Shown here piece by piece: positions 6,178 through 9,536 of a DNA stretch of 9,536 nt. The translations under genes and the position numbers were made by a program. The notes below the pieces were generated by a model. It did no database searches, had not been told where the DNA came from, and saw only the letters and a list, made by a program, of their open reading frames with translations. Source of the stretch: Caulobacteraceae bacterium (GTDB lineage: Bacteria; Pseudomonadota; Alphaproteobacteria; Caulobacterales; Caulobacteraceae). The stretch covers positions 1-9,536 of the forward strand of contig JANXWN010000433.1 in the NCBI GenBank assembly GCA_025351125.1, given 5' to 3'. Within the stretch, counting starts at the first letter, position 1. The number at the start of each line of letters is the position of its first letter.

Positions 6178-8475
6178 TTAGTGGGTGTAGCCTGAATTGC
6201 CGAAGGTGGCGAGCGACAGACGTAAAACGACCGAGCTGGATGGCCCCAGCGTGCCGTTGGTGGTTTGGTCATGTCGATAAAGCACTTCGACACGCAGGCA
6301 ATCGTCACGATAAACCACGCCGACGTCTCGCCGACGCCACGTTCCACTGTCGATTATCGCGTAGGTCGTCGCGCCCCAGTGCCGTGTGACGTAGGCTTCA
6401 CCGTGTAAATCCCAACTATTGACCTTACCGCCGGAAGGCGACACCGCTTCTTGCACATAGCTGGCGTAGCCGGCCACGCGAGGCGTCGCGAACGACGCGC
6501 CGGCCTCCAGACGGCTTATCGTGTACGATCCGGAATCAAGGCGTAGCCGCGAAAACACCCGAACGCCTTTGATCGGCGTGGCGTCCGCGGCAAAAATATA
6601 ATCCGAGAGCGCGTTGCGCAGGCCGGTTCGGTCGGGAATCGCAAAGTCGTTGCGCGCGGCGAAGCGCCGACCGACCAGAAAACTGGCGCTTCGACCATCC
6701 GACCAAGAGGCAGTAGCCCGTCCACCGAGGGTCACGCTCTGGCCGCCTTGATAGAGATCGTAGCCCGGAGAGCGGTTAACCTCAAAAAGGTTGGTCTCGT
6801 CAAATTCGAAGACAACGCTGTCTTCATTGGGGATGCGCTTATCAAGTCTCGTATTAGGCGCGATGGCGATTTGCGCCATGGGTTCGACAATCCACGTGGT
6901 GTCGCCCGCCTGTTTGACGAAAGGGTAGGTGACATTGGCGCCCAAAGAGCCGAAAGCGCGCGCCAGCGTCGGATTCGATGGCGTCGCGGTTATGTCCGAC
7001 AGGCTGTAGAGGTCCACTCTTCCGTTTAGAAACGGCTGTACGCGTAGACCGTTCTTGAAGGTGAAGCTGCGGCCCCAATCGATCTGAGCGGTTGCGCGTC
7101 GGCTCTCGTCGACCAGCGCGCCGACCGCCGTCGCGGCGGCGACAGCGCCGGACGACTGGTCCCGCGACAAAATAACCGCGCTGCCATTAAGGCGCAAACG
7201 CCCGCCAAGTATCCCGCCCTTCGGCTCCCAGCGCGCCTCGATGAGGGGCGCCACGGTGGGGTAACTCGACTGCAAGTCGTTGGCTCGCAGGCCCTGCACA
7301 CTGATCGCGGCAATCGATAAATACGAATTGGTGTCCTGCCGCACCGCATAGAGTTGCGAAATCAAGCGCCTGTCGTCGGTGGCGTACAGCCCGCGATCCG
7401 AAAAAACTTCGCCAACCGAGTATTTGTCGAAGATTAGTTTGTCGGATGCTCGTTCGGCCGTGAATCCCCACTGCCATTTGGGACTGAGTTGGAAGACGCC
7501 GCCGCCTAAAATATAGCTGCGGGAAGTGCGGCGCCCGAATTTATCGCCGCTGGAGTTAAAATCTTGATCGTAGGTGTAACCACCACGAAGGTCGAATTGC
7601 CCCGAATAAAAACGCTTGCGCCACTCAAGGTTCAGAAACGGGTTAACCTTACCGTTAATTTGTGGCGTGACGGTGAGATCTTGCGACGGCGAGACGGCGA
7701 TATAATAGGGTTGCTCGTAACTGGCGCCACGCCGGCCGGCGAAGGTGATAACCGGCAACAGAAGTCCTGATTTACGGGCCGACGTCGGGTCCGGGCCGCT
7801 GATGATCGGCACGTAAAATATGGGAAGTCCAAAAACCTCAACGACAGCGTGATGAAATGTCAACGTCTTGCGACGTTTGTTTTCGACGACGCTGCGGGCG
7901 CGAATCGACCACGTGGGGTGGGTGTGCCCAGGCGTTTCGCAAACGGGGCAGGGCGTGAAAATAACGTGATCGAGAATGGTGACGTCGGCGTTTTCTCGGC
8001 GGGCCCCGGCCGCCGCGATCTTCACGTCACCTTGCAGGCGGGTGGAAAAACCCTGGGCGAATCCGGTGCTCATGGACTTGTCGAGGGTCAGGTAATCGGC
8101 GAACTGGGCCGTGCCGTCCGGCTCGATTACCTGCACTTTACCCCTGGCGACGACCGCGCCGGTTTCGGAGTCGTAGTCCACGCTATCGGCGCGCATGACG
8201 CGCCCGTTATAGCGGGCTTCAACCCCGCCTTCGGCGACAATGTGATGAGTTTCGTCACTTTGGGATACAGTGTCCGCTTGCAGATAGAAGCCGCCGCCGG
8301 CCAGCCCATCGGCTGTTCCAGGCTTGGCCGTTTGAGCGACCGACGGCGGCAAGGGGGTCAATCGACCGCGGATAATTTGCGCGCTTGCCGGCACGGCCGA
8401 CAAGCAGGCAGCCGCCACAAGCGCGACGGCGCCATATACGGTCGAACGCACCATAACGCGGCGCCTTGCCTTCAC
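6178..8475 (-). CDS. lptD: LPS-assembly protein LptD (outer-membrane LPS translocon)
   Basis: With lipoprotein LptE, LptD inserts lipopolysaccharide into the outer leaflet of the outer membrane. The 765 aa protein starts with a strong signal peptide (MKARRR, hydrophobic core, PASA cleavage after residue 32). A periplasmic OstA-type domain (about 62-170; FYLQADTVSQ, HHIVAEGGVEARYNG, MRADSVDYDSETG) takes LPS from the LptA bridge. The conserved junction follows: FTPCPVC (173-179), PTWSIRARSV, VFGLPIFYVPIISGPDP and SGLLLPV. Next is a long beta-barrel with alternating strands, ending near YRDDCLRVEVLYRHD (722-736). The mature form has only C176, C179 and C726. C24 lies in the signal core; VAAAC is a poor lipobox and a lipoprotein is unlikely. 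The GTG start is chosen for its GAGGG site and basic N terminus. lptG upstream and surA downstream support the call. Confidence 0.95.
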   Translation of the reverse strand: MKARRRVMVRSTVYGAVALVAAACLSAVPASAQIIRGRLTPLPPSVAQTAKPGTADGLAGGGFYLQADTVSQSDETHHIVAEGGVEARYNGRVMRADSVDYDSETGAVVARGKVQVIEPDGTAQFADYLTLDKSMSTGFAQGFSTRLQGDVKIAAAGARRENADVTILDHVIFTPCPVCETPGHTHPTWSIRARSVVENKRRKTLTFHHAVVEVFGLPIFYVPIISGPDPTSARKSGLLLPVITFAGRRGASYEQPYYIAVSPSQDLTVTPQINGKVNPFLNLEWRKRFYSGQFDLRGGYTYDQDFNSSGDKFGRRTSRSYILGGGVFQLSPKWQWGFTAERASDKLIFDKYSVGEVFSDRGLYATDDRRLISQLYAVRQDTNSYLSIAAISVQGLRANDLQSSYPTVAPLIEARWEPKGGILGGRLRLNGSAVILSRDQSSGAVAAATAVGALVDESRRATAQIDWGRSFTFKNGLRVQPFLNGRVDLYSLSDITATPSNPTLARAFGSLGANVTYPFVKQAGDTTWIVEPMAQIAIAPNTRLDKRIPNEDSVVFEFDETNLFEVNRSPGYDLYQGGQSVTLGGRATASWSDGRSASFLVGRRFAARNDFAIPDRTGLRNALSDYIFAADATPIKGVRVFSRLRLDSGSYTISRLEAGASFATPRVAGYASYVQEAVSPSGGKVNSWDLHGEAYVTRHWGATTYAIIDSGTWRRRDVGVVYRDDCLRVEVLYRHDQTTNGTLGPSSSVVLRLSLATFGNSGYTH

Positions 8476-8481
8476 GCTTGA

Positions 8482-8486
8482 CCCTC
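8482..8486 (-). promoter_or_regulatory. lptD ribosome-binding site
   Basis: On the - strand GAGGG ends 6 bases before the GTG at 8475-8473. This good match fixes the lptD start on GTG rather than the in-frame ATG seven codons later. An ATG at 8488-8486 overlaps this site but is in another frame. Confidence 0.7.
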
Positions 8487-8518
8487 ATTTGTCCGCCGCC
8501 GTGGCGTGTCGGGGCGGT

Positions 8519-9536
8519 TCATCCGTCTTCGGTATAGCAAAGCAGGGTCAAGCCTGACAAAAGCGCCAAAAGCGGCGGCGCCCACGCGGCCATAAACGGC
8601 GCAATAACATCGGTTTGGCTTAATCCGGAACAGAACTGGTTGGTGAAAAATATCACAAATCCTAAGACCACGCCGGCGCCGGCCAATCCGGCCCAACGTC
8701 CCAACCGCATAAGGCGTAGCGAGAAGGCGGCCGCCAAGACCGCCATAGCTGAATATAGCACCGGTGTCGCCAGCAGTTGTTGGAAGCGCAACCGATAGGC
8801 GCCGGCGGAATAGCCCGCCAGCTCCGCGACGCGAATCGTCGCTGGCAATCGCCAAAAGGCGACCGACCCGGGAGCGGTTAGTTTTTCCATGGCACTGCGA
8901 TGGTCCAGCAAAGAGGGTATCGTCAATTGCTCTGAGTGGATCGACCCCGTCCCCGGGACCGCCTCGCGGACATCGCTCAATTGCCACGAGCCTGGCGCGA
9001 GAACCGCGCGCACCGCCTCAATCCTACGGGAAAAACTGAGCGCTCGGTGGGGCTCAACCCTCTGAATAAACAGAGAAACACCGCCGAGGTGAACCGTTTC
9101 GCGCACGGTCTGGTGAGTTTTGGCGTGAATTACGATCTGTTGACCATCGTCGCCCTGACGCAGCCAAATATCTCTTCCCGCCTTGGGCGCCTGTCCATCA
9201 AGAATAGCCGCCCTACGGTCTTCAAAGCGGGCGTTGAGGACGGCCGTGGCCGGATTGAGAAACGCCACCACGCCGATGCCTATCACCAGCGCAAAAAGGG
9301 CTCCTGGCGCGACGAAACGCCAAGCCGACACCCCTGCGGCGCGCATTGCCACCAACTCGCCCGCCCGATTTAGGGTGATAAAAGCTCCCATCACGCCGAA
9401 CAGGAACACGAACGGCAAAAGCTGCAATACGACGGCCGGAGACTTCAGGGCGGTCAGACCAAAAAGTTCCGCGAATGTCAGATCGTCGCGCACACTCAAA
9501 CTGCGCGACAATTCCACATAATCAACAAGCACGATG
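8519..9536 (-). CDS. lptG: LPS export ABC transporter permease LptG, 3' part (5' end outside window)
   Basis: LptG pairs with LptF and the LptB ATPase in the inner membrane to extract LPS and push it onto the periplasmic LptA bridge. The frame is open to the window edge, and the codons before and after the GTG at 9532 (VLVDYVEL) belong to the first membrane helix, so that GTG is internal. Numbering from it, a second helix (about 33-53) leads to the cytoplasmic coupling helix NRAGELVAMRAAGVSAWR (55-72), which contacts LptB. Helix 3 (about 73-93) follows, then the periplasmic beta-jellyroll (about 100-225). Membrane segments at about 255-272, 280-298 and 309-332 complete the fold. LptG rather than LptF is preferred because it directly precedes lptD; lptF should lie just beyond the window. 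The gap to lptD is 43 bases. Confidence 0.93.
   Translation of the reverse strand, partial: IVLVDYVELSRSLSVRDDLTFAELFGLTALKSPAVVLQLLPFVFLFGVMGAFITLNRAGELVAMRAAGVSAWRFVAPGALFALVIGIGVVAFLNPATAVLNARFEDRRAAILDGQAPKAGRDIWLRQGDDGQQIVIHAKTHQTVRETVHLGGVSLFIQRVEPHRALSFSRRIEAVRAVLAPGSWQLSDVREAVPGTGSIHSEQLTIPSLLDHRSAMEKLTAPGSVAFWRLPATIRVAELAGYSAGAYRLRFQQLLATPVLYSAMAVLAAAFSLRLMRLGRWAGLAGAGVVLGFVIFFTNQFCSGLSQTDVIAPFMAAWAPPLLALLSGLTLLCYTEDG

Noticed and set aside
8395..8412. Possible lipobox in the LptD signal peptide (VAAAC, C24)
   Set aside because: It lacks a Leu at the -3 position, and a better signal peptidase I site (PASA, residue 32) follows; LptD proteins are not lipoproteins.
7849..8481. 210-codon open frame on the + strand, antisense to the start of lptD
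   Set aside because: It is a GC-driven shadow of lptD: no recognisable domain in the translation, no ribosome site seen, and it lies wholly within a gene with clear family motifs.
8255..8488. 77-codon frame from the ATG at 8488, overlapping the lptD start
   Set aside because: The ATG overlaps the lptD ribosome-binding site, has no ribosome site of its own that I can see, and the translation looks like arbitrary out-of-frame lptD.
8472..8987. 171-codon frame on the - strand inside the 3' part of lptG
   Set aside because: It is in another frame of the same strand as lptG, which has clear family features; the translation is Arg/Gly-rich shadow sequence.
8519..9532. GTG at 9532 as the start of lptG
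   Set aside because: It falls within the first transmembrane helix of the family; the frame stays open to the window edge, so the true start is beyond it.
1..9536. Hidden mobile element, CRISPR array, defence system or RNA gene
   Set aside because: Coding density is nearly complete with recognisable core genes, gaps are 64 bases or less, and I saw no direct repeat series, terminal inverted repeats or tRNA-like cloverleaf.

Overview
The window carries nine protein-coding genes packed almost end to end, with no gap longer than about 65 bases. It looks like chromosomal core sequence from a GC-rich alphaproteobacterium. The evidence is the gene order (mltG-yicC-gmk on the + strand, facing rsmA-pdxA-surA-lptD-lptG on the - strand) and the CPxC-type LptD. 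A Caulobacterales-like lineage is my best guess from remembered gene order; the genus cannot be told from this sequence. I see no tRNA, rRNA, insertion sequence, phage gene, CRISPR array or patch of foreign base composition.

Left arm, + strand (1-2932). The 3' part of mltG (peptidoglycan lytic transglycosylase) runs into yicC (endoribonuclease family), then gmk (guanylate kinase), then a small GFA-fold zinc protein of unknown role. The first two junctions overlap (4 and 11 nt) and the third has an 11-base gap, so all four are probably co-transcribed. Any promoter lies before the window.

Right arm, - strand (2929-9536), in transcription order: the 3' part of lptG (LPS export permease), lptD (outer-membrane LPS translocon), surA (periplasmic chaperone that helps fold outer-membrane proteins, LptD among them), pdxA (vitamin B6 synthesis) and rsmA (16S rRNA dimethyltransferase). 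This is the widely conserved lptD-surA-pdxA-rsmA arrangement with lptG placed upstream. It joins the LPS transport route (LptG in the inner membrane, LptD in the outer membrane, SurA between them) to two cytoplasmic housekeeping enzymes. pdxA and rsmA are likely translationally coupled through a GTGA overlap.

The two arms converge and their last codons overlap by four bases (2929-2932), leaving no room for a separate terminator. The region is mostly ordinary. The points worth a second look are the GFA-fold protein, which keeps its structural zinc cysteines but has lost the catalytic cysteine triad; the small cysteine set of LptD; a cysteine pair in the second SurA parvulin domain; and a C7 tract between the yicC ribosome-binding site and its start codon. 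I found no previously undescribed system.
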